A stretch of DNA of 64,000 bases from Lepas anatifera (Eukaryota > Arthropoda > Thecostraca > Lepadidae). This document shows positions 33,119-45,100 of the stretch, one piece after another (the first letter of the stretch is position 1; each line of letters opens with the position of its first letter). The stretch spans positions 992,001 through 1,056,000 of the forward strand of contig JAOTON010002268.1 in NCBI GenBank assembly GCA_034440635.1, written 5' to 3'. Under the pieces are notes generated by a model that had not been told where the DNA came from, made no database searches, and saw only the letters and a program-made list of their open reading frames with translations. The position numbers were made by a program, and so were the translations under genes.

Positions 33119-36100
33119 CTGCCGACCCCGTATACGTCTCAGTCCAGACCTCAGGTCGGGCCAGAGCACAACCCAGGTTATACAGAACACACCGCAGCCA
33201 AATGCACACAGTACACGCCTGAGACCGCGCTAGCCCGCGAGATCCACAGCCCTTTCCACACAACGCATGTCTCAGCCGGACAATGGGGGATGGGTGGTTT
33301 AATGGGTGGCATCCACGTCTCCTGAGCCACAGGCGCTGTGTTCAAGCCCCGGCAGAACCTCTAAATAAGTTGATCCGATTCCCCAAATCCGTCCCAACAG
33401 GGCGATGTTTGGTGAGGCCATATAACGACGGTAGTCCGTGCGTCATTAATCCTCAACAATTATTATTCTATCGCCGATGACTGTTACTATTCTTCAAGCT
33501 GACTTGGCTTCCATACAACCGAGTAAAACACTCCAGATGAGCTTCAGTGCACACTCACCTTGACCCAGGTTTGTCCCGCCTCTACGTGATCTCCAAGTCG
33601 GACGGTGAATGTGACGCCTACCCTGTGGTCGATCTGGTCGGCCACGCGGCGGCGGCCGGCGCCCAGTGCGCCGCACACGTGTGCCACCGTCAGCGCGTCC
33701 ACGGCGACCACGTACCCTGCCGCAAGAGCACGCGCCGTCTCAGACGAGTATGGAGAGGTCTCACACAACCTGCCGCGAGAGCACGCGCCGTCTCAGACAA
33801 GTGTGCAGAGGTCTCACACAAACTGCCGCGAGAACACACGCCGTCTCAGACGAGTGTGCAGAGGTCTCACACAACCTGCTGCGAGAACACACGCCGTCTC
33901 AGACAAGTGTGCAGAGGTCTCACACAACCTGCCGCGAGAGCACGCGCCGTCTCAGACAAGTGTGCAGAGGTCTCACACAACCTGCCGCGAGAGCACGCGC
34001 CGTCTCAGACAAGTGTGCAGAGGTCTCACACAAACTGCCGCGAGAACACGCTCGGTCTCCGAGCAGTGTGGAGAGGTCTGACAACCTGCCGCGAGAACAC
34101 GCGCCGTCGCAGACGAGTATGGAGAGGTCTCACACAACCCTGCCGCAACATTAACCCGGTCTCAGACATGTATGCAGAGGTTTCGGCGTGTGGGGCAAGT
34201 GTATTTCTGCCCATTCCGGTTAAAACTCAGTTTCATCGGTGGTATCGAAAATTGCGCTGGAACTGACTGGGACGACAAGGAACTAATTTGGAGGATTGAC
34301 CGACCTGGTCTGAGAGAGGAACTCCAATCGAGAAGAAAACAGGTGCGACAAAGGCTTGCTTTGTGTTTGATGTTTTGTCTTCAACAATGATCGGTAAGCA
34401 CCAGTCATTGTGTGTCTATAAGGAGAACCTATGTTTTGTGTCAAATATGGAGCTGAAGGTTTCTAGTGCTGGCCTCTAAGTGCTCTACTTTAGGTTCACT
34501 GCTGGGTGTTTCTGCACGACTGCCTTCACCCTCATTTTCCAACCAGGGAAACCTACAAGTTTCTGTGAAGGCAGAACTGTTGTGTGAGGTGACGTTTCTG
34601 GGAAAGGCAAACAATTTTCGACCACCAGTCGAGAACCCCAAAGAGCAGCCAGGTCCAGAACCTCCCGCATAACCTCAGTACACATCCGTCTGGGGCAGTG
34701 GAGTCATCCGCGCCCCGGCCGTGATGGCACGCTCACCTGCTTCACCCGCCGGCAGCGGCTCCTCAGTCTCCGCCGGCGCCAGCACGCCCCACGTGTCACC
34801 ATGACACAGCTTGGCCGCCACTGCCTCCTCCACACCCTGCGCCACCAGCATCCTCTCGAACGTGGCTAACGCCGAGCCGTTCTGTAGGCAGGCAGCCAGC
34901 CGATGGCGGCCCTGCTCAGGCGGGCCCTGCCCGGCCAGCGTCAGCAGCCGACCACCCAGGGCCACCACCAGCTCCGTCAGGTCCGCGGGGCCCTGTCCAC
35001 GGAGACACTGGACGGCCTCGGCTACCTCTAGCGCGTTACCCACGGCCTGGCCCAGCGGTGACTCCATGCTGGTCAGCAGGGCTGCGGTGCTGACGCCCAC
35101 CCCGCTCGACGTGTCCACCTGGTGGCAAATGGCACGAGCGCGTGGTGACGTCACTTGCAGAACAAGAACAATTACACAAGGATTTATTTGATGGTCAGTT
35201 TTTCTACGCTTCCGCATATGCTTCTGAACAAGACGTCCACGAAATAGCAAATGTATTCAAATTTGAATTTATAAGTTATTCGTGTGCTCTAACAGGTAGC
35301 TCTAAAAGAAAAGCGTTACGAGTTTTCTTTCTACGCAACAAAGACGAAAAGGGTGTATACAATTCGTATATTCCGTTCATATATCGCTGACCCTTCATAC
35401 CCGAAGATAAAAATGTAGGTTGATGAGTTTAATACCGTTACGGCATGCGGACTGACCAGCATCTGGGCCAGGTTCCGTGCCTCGGCACGGTCGGAGATCG
35501 AGGCTCCCGAGCCGAACTTGACGTCCAGCACCAGCGCGCGCAGACCCTCCGCCGCCTTCTTGCTGATGATGGATGCTGCCGGGGGAGGCGGGGTTACAGG
35601 GAGCTGGGACCGGGGCGTCGCTATCGAGTGTTTGGGTTAGGGCGGTGTTATCGGGCGCTGGGATTAGGACGGTGGGCGCGATTGCAACAGATGATAGGCA
35701 GTACATAATCGCTCGTAAAGTGATAATGCAGCCTTAAAGGGTACTTGGAACAAACATCGAGATGCATCGGCAGCAACGACGTTGCGGTGAAACGTGAACG
35801 TAAACTTAGGAAAGATACCCTACTGAGGACACAAAAGAGAAACCAACGTTAACCCGCGCCCCACCGGGGGTCCAGCGCCACCTTCGCCCCACCGGGGGGC
35901 CATCGATGGCCCCCTCTCTAACTCCGAAAGCATGGGCGTTAGCGAAAGATGCAAAGTGCAATAGAAAACTCGCGTGAATTCAGTAAGAAATTACTTCACA
36001 TTTTTTAGTGCTCAGGTCAATGGTTTGACCTCCAGAGGTCAAATTAGGTCAACATCAGCTATTTTCACTCAAATATGCAATGCTTAGCAAACTGGGCATA

Positions 36101-39100
36101 ACTCTTATGCCATTAGAGCTATTGAGGTCTGGTAAAGTACATTGGATAGGAAATTGTCAGTCCTTTTTCCGCTATGTGAAACGTAAAGACCTCCCGCCAG
36201 TGGTTTGACCTCCAGAGGTCACCTCGTGACCTAAGATGACCTGAGGTCACGAAAGGTCAGAAAGTGACCTTGCCGTATATCAAATGAAGGCCAGTGACAA
36301 GACAAACACGATCGTGTTTGTTTCAGCGCTCTAGTCTAATTGGGTCAAAAGTTATTGTTAAAATACTGTTTTTGACCCCTGGTGACCTTGGTTGACCTTG
36401 GAGAAATCAAAAGGCAAATATGGCCCCTGGAATCCGTGAAAGGGTGTCCAAGAACGCTTTTATGATCAAGCTGAGCATTTTTAATCGCTTTTGTGACTTT
36501 TAGATCATAAGACAGCTTTTCCCATGCTTTTTCAATGGGAGAGGTCACCTCGTGACATGACCTCAGGGCACGAAATCGAAAAATCCCGGTTATACACCTT
36601 GTAGACCCTGGACGGGCCATAAAGTGTAGGAAGTTTCAAATCGATCGACTTAGAAATGTAGCTCTTACAAAGCTCTAAAGTTGAAGTGAGGTGACCTTGG
36701 TTGACCTCGTCTGGTGACCTGACCTTGGGTGACCCGGGGTAAAAAATTTCAGGGATGGTGGGAAAATGATGCAGTGAGAGGTAGAGCCCTCAACCGCGGT
36801 GCTGCGCCCCTTCGTTTTTCTGTTATTCCGGAAAAAACCTTAGGGGGGCCATCGATGGCCCCCCGTGGGGAGAGGGTTAATTTTGGCATCATTACATTGA
36901 CTGGCACAGTCCGGACGGCATGGCGAGCGGTGAATACTGACAAGTGATGAGCGGCGTAGAGGACACGGTGTGTGTGACGTCACGTGCGGCGTACATGACC
37001 CGGTCGGCGGGCGCCAGGTCCTCTGTTTGTCCCACGATACAGCAGCCCACGCTCTCCAGACAGGCGAGCATGCGCTCCGCAGACAGACTCACGCTGAACC
37101 CTGAGGGCCACCCAGCCGGACTTCATCATCACCGCCGGGGCTTGTCGCACGGAAGATTTTCTCTGGGGCTACAGTATACACTGATTATCTTTCTATAACC
37201 GTTAGATCAGTGTATAGTCAAAAGAATAGAAGACAATGGGCTATTTTCTTTCGACAAAAAACTAGCTCCCGGCAAATTTCCCTATCATGAAAAGCTAAGC
37301 GTGTTAGGATTGTATTCTCAAGTCTAACAGTACTGCAGATTACTCGAAGAAAACCCATTACCGCATCCCAGTTTTCCTACCTGGTATGGACTCCAGTTTG
37401 TCGAGTGTACCGCCAGTGTGTCCGAGGCCTCTTCCTGAGACCATCGGCACCTTGAAGCCGCAAGCGGCCAGCGCCGGCGCCAGCGGCAGCGACACCTTGT
37501 CTCCGACGCCTCCGGTGCTGTGCTTATCCACCACCAGCCAGTCCTCCGGCCAGGAGAGCACGCGGCCAGAGAAGGCCATGGCGTGCGTCAAGTGAGTCAC
37601 CTCCGGCGGCGTCATGCCGCGGAGGTAGATCGCCATCAGCATCGCACCTGGTGCACAGCGACATCGCACCTGACTGACATTGGTATCGCGCTTGAAGGAG
37701 AGTGACATCGCACCTGACCGACTGGTATCGCATCTGAAGGAGGGTGACATCGCACATGACTGACAGTGGTATCCCACCTGGTGGATAGAGACATCGTACT
37801 CGACAGTGATATCGCATCTGAAGGAGAGTGACATCGCAGCTGACCGACTGATATCGCATCTGAAGGAGAGTGACATCGCACCTGACTGGCAGTGGCATTG
37901 CACGTGGCTGGCAGTGCCACATGCACGTGACTGATAGTGATATCGCGTCTGAACAGGAAATACTTCACACTTGATTGATAGCCACACAGCACCTGACAGT
38001 GGCATTACATCTGAAAGAGAGTGACATCGCACCTGGCTGGTAGTTTCATAGCGTCTTACTGAGTGTCATGACACCTGACAGATTGTGGTATCGCACCTGA
38101 AGCAGTAACATCGCACCTGACTGACAGTGATAGCGCACCTGACTGATAGTGAATCATACCTGACGGACAGTGACATCGCATATGACAGAGACAGAGGCGC
38201 AGCGCCGGATGGACAATGACGCAATACATATTGACTGCTCTCAGATGGTAGACTTTAGGGGCCACCTCAACACGACCAAGGAAAATGAAAAATGACATTG
38301 TCATCTCTCGGATTTGCACCAAAATTGGTACCAGGGGATATCTGGTGCTTATGAAACAAGATTTGAAAGTTTTACCTTGATCGGTGGAACGGTTCCGGAT
38401 GTATGGCCCGAGGCATTTTGTGAGATCACCAAAAACATAAACTGTTTTGTGGTTGATTGGTAACGTCAAAGTTCAGCAAAATATACTGTTTATACATTGT
38501 TGAACGGTGGCGCGAAGCGCCGCCGTTTTTCGTGCCACCAACAAAAATCCGAGGGCGGGTGTTCAAAACACCCCCTACACCGGGGCAAAGGTTGGGAGCA
38601 CGATGAACGTGACATGTCAGATATTAAGCCCCAATTCAACCCAATGAGTGGCTAGAGTAAAAACATTTCCGCAACCTATAAACTCTTTAACACGTGCATT
38701 GACGAGGGTCTGAGCCACCTTCGCTTTGACGGGGGGGGCGGGTACCCGTCCCCCTAAGATCTCAAGAACCAGGCTAGATAGCGGAAAACGGTAACCTGCG
38801 TTGGGTAGCCCATCCACTTTTCTATCGAAAATATGTAGACCATTTTTGTCAGTTCACATTTAAGGTCACTAGAGGTCAAGACATGCCATCATTGGGATAG
38901 CATGTGAGTGAAGGTTTTTGGTGATCTCATCTGAACAAGTAAACATAGAGCAAAACAATTTAGACCATTGGAATCCTTGTATAAAGCCAAATTGCATGAT
39001 ACATAATATGACCTTGCTGGCTCAAATATTGGATTTGACCTAGCCTGAGGTCAGGTCAAGGTCAAAGTAGGTAAAATGCATATCATTAGAACTGCAAAGA

Positions 39101-42100
39101 CCAGTCAAACATAATGCCGTTAAAATAAACGCTCTATCACCATTCATTACTAAGTTATTCAGCTAAAACAATTTTCCTATGTATTTCCAATGGAGAGGTC
39201 ATGGCTTGTACCTGACCTTAGGTCATTGATATAAAAATACCGGAAAAAAATTTGGAGAACTCGGTAGGCACATTATGTGATATGAGTTTCAATCGGGTAA
39301 GTTCACTCTGTTCCGACTTATGCTATCTTACCATTTTGAGGTCAGGTCACTTGAACTGTACTGGTGACCTGACCTGAGATGACCTAGCCTTAAAATTTTG
39401 TCAAAGGTTGTAAAAATGATAAGGAAAAAGGTATGCCAAGTACGGTGGCGCTACGCGCCGCCGTTTGTATTCTGGCCCAAAAAAACCTGAGGGTGCGAGT
39501 ACCCGTCCCCCGTCAATGCGCGTGTTAACCCTCGCCCCACCGGGGGGCCATCGATGGCCCCCCTAAGGTTTTTCCGGGATAGCAGAAAAACGAAGAGGCG
39601 CAGCACCGCGGTTGAGGGTTCTACCTCTCACTGCATCATTTTCCCATCATCCCTGAAATTTTTTACCCCGGGTCACCCAAGGTCAGGTCACCAGACGAGG
39701 TCAACCAAGGTCACCTCACTTCACTTTAGAGCTCTGTAAGAGCTACATTTCAAAGTCGATCGATTTGAAACTTCCTACACTTCATGACCCCTCCAGGGTC
39801 TACAAGGTGTATATCCGGGATTTTTCGATTTCGTGCCCTGAGGTCAGGTCACGAGGCGACCTCTCCCATTGGAAAAGCATGGGGAAAAGCTATTTCATGA
39901 TATAAAAGCCACAAAAATGATTGCAAATACTCAGACTGCTCAGAACAACGTTTTTGGACACCCTTTCACGGATCCCAGGGGTCATATTTGCCCTTTGACT
40001 TTTCCAAGGTCATCCAAGGTCACCGGAGGTCAAAAACAGTATTTTGACAATAACTTTTGACCTAATTGAGTTAGAGCGGTGAAACAAACACCATCGTGTT
40101 TGCCTTGTCACTGGCTTTCATTTGATATACGGCAAGGTCACTTTTTGACCTTTTGTGACCTCAGGTCATATTAGGTCACGAGGTGACCTCTGGCGGTCAA
40201 ACCACTGGCGGGAGGTCTTTACGTTCCAGATAGCGGAAAAAGTACAGGCAATTTGCTATCAAATGTACTTTACCAGGCCTCAATAGCTCTAATGACATAA
40301 GAGTTATGCCCAGTTTGCTTAATCATTGCATATTTGAGTGAAAATAGCCGATCTTGACCTAATTTGACCTCTGGAGGTCAAACCCAGAGGTGCAGAAACT
40401 TGCCAACTCGGCTACCGGAGTTTGTGACACATTTACGAAAATTGAGGTGCATAATTGTGACAAAATAGCGATCCTGACTGTATGGCTCAAAATCAAACCA
40501 CATATTTTCGAAATAGAGAATGAAACGTGTAGGAAATATTTTAACTTAGCAGCTCTGTTATTCAATTGCACAGGGTACCATTAGTGATACAATATTGGTA
40601 CTGTGTTCAGTTTGTACTAAAACGAGGTCTACTAAAACTAAGGGACCCCGCTGCAGAAAACCCGCAAACCGCTGTCACAGTTGCCATATTTTAACATGCA
40701 GCCCAATGGTGCCGAATTTTAGTAGTTTGCAGAAAGTTTGCGCGTAGATACCCGAAATGTGACAGTCAATTTTTTCGAGAAATACACGATTGTGGGCATA
40801 TTTAAGGCATTAACGATAACGCAGATACTTGATCAAGTACTTCTCTGTCCATTTTTTCACGTTAAATCAGATTTACAGTTTGAGTCTCTTCGATTTAGCG
40901 GTCCCTATTTCTTCGAATTTAGTATTAAGTACGCCTAAAAGCTACTAATAAAAGTACTAAGTGAGTGAAAAAATAAACATAGCTGGGCAGCAATTCTACT
41001 TAAACTGCGCAACAGCGACAAGACAAGTTAGAAATGTTTATGTGATGTAGAGCTTGCCAAAAATTTAAACAGGCGGGAAGCCACTTATTTTGAGGGCATA
41101 TTTATTAGGTATATTTGAGATAAGTGCAGGCTAAAACTAGCTAGAATAAATATTGCTGCCCATGGCTAATCTAAGATAGAGGGGCCTGGCACTAACGTGC
41201 ACTGGAGGGGGCCGAGTAGACCCCCTTCTTATCTCAGAAAATCACAGCAAATCTCAGAAAGAAATAGACTTCGAAAAACGCTGGTTGGGGGTTTGTTGCT
41301 TACAGTGACGGATCTAGGATTTCGTTAAGGGGGGGGCAGGCTCGGAGGGCGCCGAACCTGGGGGGCGCCGAACCTGAGGGGCGCCAATTTCAGTGGCGGA
41401 TCTAGCCGGTCGGTTTGGGAGGGGCAAACCAAAGTCGAAAAGCAAAAAAAAAACGTCACACAGTAAAAAGCTGCGCTACCAATATCGCTTGCCCGAAGAA
41501 TTTTGGGTATTTGAGGCGAAAAGCCAAAAAAACTTCACGGGGTGAAAAATATAGGCTCGAGATACTTCTTCCTATCCAAGGCTGGCTATACTATGACTTG
41601 CTATACTATGGAGGTCTGGCTATACTATAACTGAGAATTATTGATATTTACTCCATGATTCTGATGAAGGGCTGTGCCCGAATATATAGTCTTCAGTGTT
41701 TTTTACATTTCCGGATTCGAGGGGACAGGCCAGGGAACATCTTATCAACTTATGTTCTGTTTGAAGTTGAGAGTTGGAACACCAAAATCTTGCTTATAAA
41801 CTAAGAAGGAGTAGGGGAAAAAGGAGGTCGATCGCTTTGGGGGCGAAAACGCAGTTTTGCCCCGAGCTTTTTCGTTTGGGGGAATGCCTTCCCCCCCTTG
41901 GATCCGCCACTTGCCAATTTACCACCCAAAAGGCGGCCAGTGTCAATGAAGAACGCGTTTAAAAAAGGATTTGTAAATGCTTATTTTCATGAAAGCTTCC
42001 TCTTAGTGAGGACATGTTCACGTTTACCATCAAGCATATTTCGGGCCAGCTAACGACTGGCACCGTGGTAGAAAATGCTGAAAGCACCCACTGACACTAA

Positions 42101-45100
42101 CTGAAGAACGATGAGCAAATAATACAGTTATATTCGGTCATGGTAAAAACTGAGGTGTCGTATCCACCACCTCCACTTACCACAGTTGTCCTGGCTAACG
42201 GCTCAATACTGAAATACCCGATTGACGCTAACCTGAGCCTCATAGACCGCAGAACCTCTGCGGGCCTGGGCCCCTGAGTTTTCGGTGACTTCGATGAGTT
42301 TATATCGAGTCCCCTCAGCTGATCTGGGACCGCTTTAGTTAACCAGGCTCTCACACTGAACGTGAAACCTATATGTCGCCGCTGAAGCCTATTAAGCTTT
42401 TTGGGGCCCTTTTATTGATATAGGGCCCCTCAACCGGTCCTGGGCCCTCTGAGCTAAAATCTGGAGCTCTGAGCTCTGAGCCCCAAGCTGGATTAGTGTC
42501 CCTTAAGCTGGTCAGGGTCCCCTGGGTTGGTATTGTTTTCGTTTAACTGATATAGATCCCTTCAGCTTGTTTGGGGCCCGTTGTGCGTATCTGGGCCCCT
42601 AGTTCGTCGAGGCACCCAGCTAGTCTGGCCCTATTAGTTTTATGGGCCTTCTGAGCTTCCGCAGGTTCCCCTCAGAGTGTCTGGGCCCCATGAGTTGAAA
42701 ATTGGACCCCTGGGTTAGTTTTGGGTCCCTGAGCTTATTTAGAAACCGTTTAAATAGGTAGGCACCCCACGCTGGTCTTGAGAATCCTGTGTTGGCGCTG
42801 AGGTCAAATGAGCTCGTCGGGGGCCCTTATCTGGGGCCCCCTTAACTGGCACGGGCCCCTCAGCTGATTTTGGAGACCCAAAATCCCTCCTACCGGATTC
42901 CACCCACGCCAGATTTCCTGACTCCCTGAGGGCCCCTGGGGGCCATTGGGGATTTTTCCTGCGATCAGCGCTAGGGCCCCTCCCCAGAGACAAAGCTTAC
43001 AACATGTCTCTGTGTATATACTCTAGCATCTGCCAGAGTTGAGCTAGAATCATTTTTAGGCACACTTCGCTTCCTCTCGTTACGGCGAATCATCAAATAA
43101 TGCATAATATGACTATACTAGGTCAAAACATAAAAATGACCTGACCTAAGGCTAGGTCAAGGTCACCATCTAGCCTAGCATAGTCAGTATGCATATGAAT
43201 CAATTCACAATAGCAATAAAAATGGTATCAAAATACGGGTTTTATCAATATTTCCTGCAAAGCAATTAACCCAAGTCTTAAAACCTGCTTAGGAAGCCCC
43301 AGATGAACTCTCAGAGGTAACATGTCTAAAATTGCAGCATGAACCGATAAAGAGGCCTAGGATACCATGATTTGGGGAATCTGAAGGTATTCCAAGCGGC
43401 GTCTGCAGACATAGAGCAATTTTTTCGGCAAATTTCCGTTTTACCCCATGCATTTTCAATGGAGAGGTCATGATTCCTACCTGTCCCTAGGTCATCGATG
43501 GGAAAAATCCCGCAATAAATGTATTAGTACTTTTTGGGCCCATTGTATGGTACAAGTTTGAATTCGATAGATTCACCCTTTTCTTACCTAAGCCAACTTA
43601 AACATTTTTTGGGGTGAGGTCACTTGACCTGCACTGGTGACCTGACCTGAGATGACGCAACCTTAAATTTTGAGGGAAAGTTGCGGAATTGATCAATGAT
43701 AAGGTGTGACAAGTACTGTGTCGCTTCACGCCGACGTTTTTTCGTGCCACTGGGAGACCTCGAGGGGGTGTTCAAGCACCCCCCAAAGGGCCGGAACGGG
43801 GGCGCGAATACTCTAGAACAGGGCTGAGGCCCAAAGGGAAGGCTCTAAACAATGTCTGCAATTTTTGGGGTCAAGGTCCTTCAAAGTCATTGACCTATTA
43901 CGGCACAACCCAACATATTATGCCTAATTTACGCTATAACTAGCGCTGTGCCCAAGCTTACCAATGACCTTTGATCAAGCCTTGATTGTCAAGGCCAGTG
44001 ACTTTTAAAATTGACCTGTAACCTTGATCTAATTACTGAATAACCTTTACTTTGATATAATAGCATACGTCATAATAGGAATCGTAACATTATGCAACGT
44101 CATTTAGGGGCTGTCCAGGAGTACCTGTGCTCATCAGGGACACCTATGCTCTCTGGGGGGGGCCTTTGCTTCGATGAGGCACCTGTGCCACCCAGGGGCG
44201 CCTTCGCTCCCCAATGGACGCAACCTAGCTATCCAGGGGCATCTTTGCTGTTCCGGGGGTGCCTTTGATACCCAGTGCCCAAGGGGAGCTTTTTCTTATC
44301 CAGGTTCACCTTGGTATTGAGGGGCGTATTTTTATTCAAGGTAACCTATACTACCCAGTGGCGCCTACCCTATGCAAGGGGCGCTTGCAATTTGCTATGC
44401 ATAGGGCGCCCTTATGCTCTCCATGGGCACCTCATTCAGAGGGTACCTCTGATATTCAGGGGCGCTTTTCCTATCAACAGGGTACCTGTGCCATCTTGGG
44501 CCTATTCTTATCAAGGGACGCTGCTGTTATTCAGGAATACCTACACCACTGTCGAGGGTCGCCTTTGCTACCCAGAGGCGCCTTTACTTCTAAGGAAATT
44601 TGGCGCCCATGCTTTAAGGAGTGCTTCGGCATCGATTGATTGCTCTATTATTGGGCTTAGGTGCACGTGAAGCTTGAGCTCATGTAGCGCCCATATTGTT
44701 GCTAAGGAACGCTTATGCTATCAAAGGGCGCCTTTACTACCCAGGGCCGCTGTTTTATTCAAGGCAGTCTGTTCTATCCACGGGCATCTGATATTTCGGG
44801 GGCGGTGCCTAGGTTATTCAGGAAGCGGTTTTTTTCTCCACAGGGGCGCACTATTGCTTTCCAGGGGTGCCGTTACTGCCCAGGGGTGTCTTTCTATCCA
44901 GGGGCGCATATGCTGTCTGGGTGTATTTTTCAATTACAGACATGATTGAAATACATGCCCCTAAGCTATCCTGGGGTGCTTTTTATCTCCGGTGAGGCGC
45001 TATTTTTCTCTTCCGGGCACCAGTTTATCCAAGGGCACCTATGCTGTCCAGAGAACTTTTGTTATCTAGGGCTGCCTTCGCTGTTAAGGGGGCACCTTTG

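Noticed and set aside
32399..33325. 308-aa + strand open frame
   Set aside because: It crosses thymidine phosphorylase exon 7 in antisense and has low-complexity Ser/Thr/Pro content with no domain.
33717..34165. CRISPR-like array
   Set aside because: Units are contiguous 53-bp copies without unique spacers, and the locus is a eukaryotic intron.
33547..34266. Open frame of 239 aa with a repetitive [19 protein letters not shown] sequence
   Set aside because: It is the translation of a 53-bp minisatellite antisense to thymidine phosphorylase; the neighbouring frames are open too.
35457..35708. 87-aa + strand open frame at 35445
   Set aside because: Antisense shadow of thymidine phosphorylase exon 4 and its GC-rich intron border.
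44259..44670. Two overlapping open frames of 126-131 aa
   Set aside because: They derive from the stop-poor GC-rich repeat array; no domain, start context or splice structure supports a protein.
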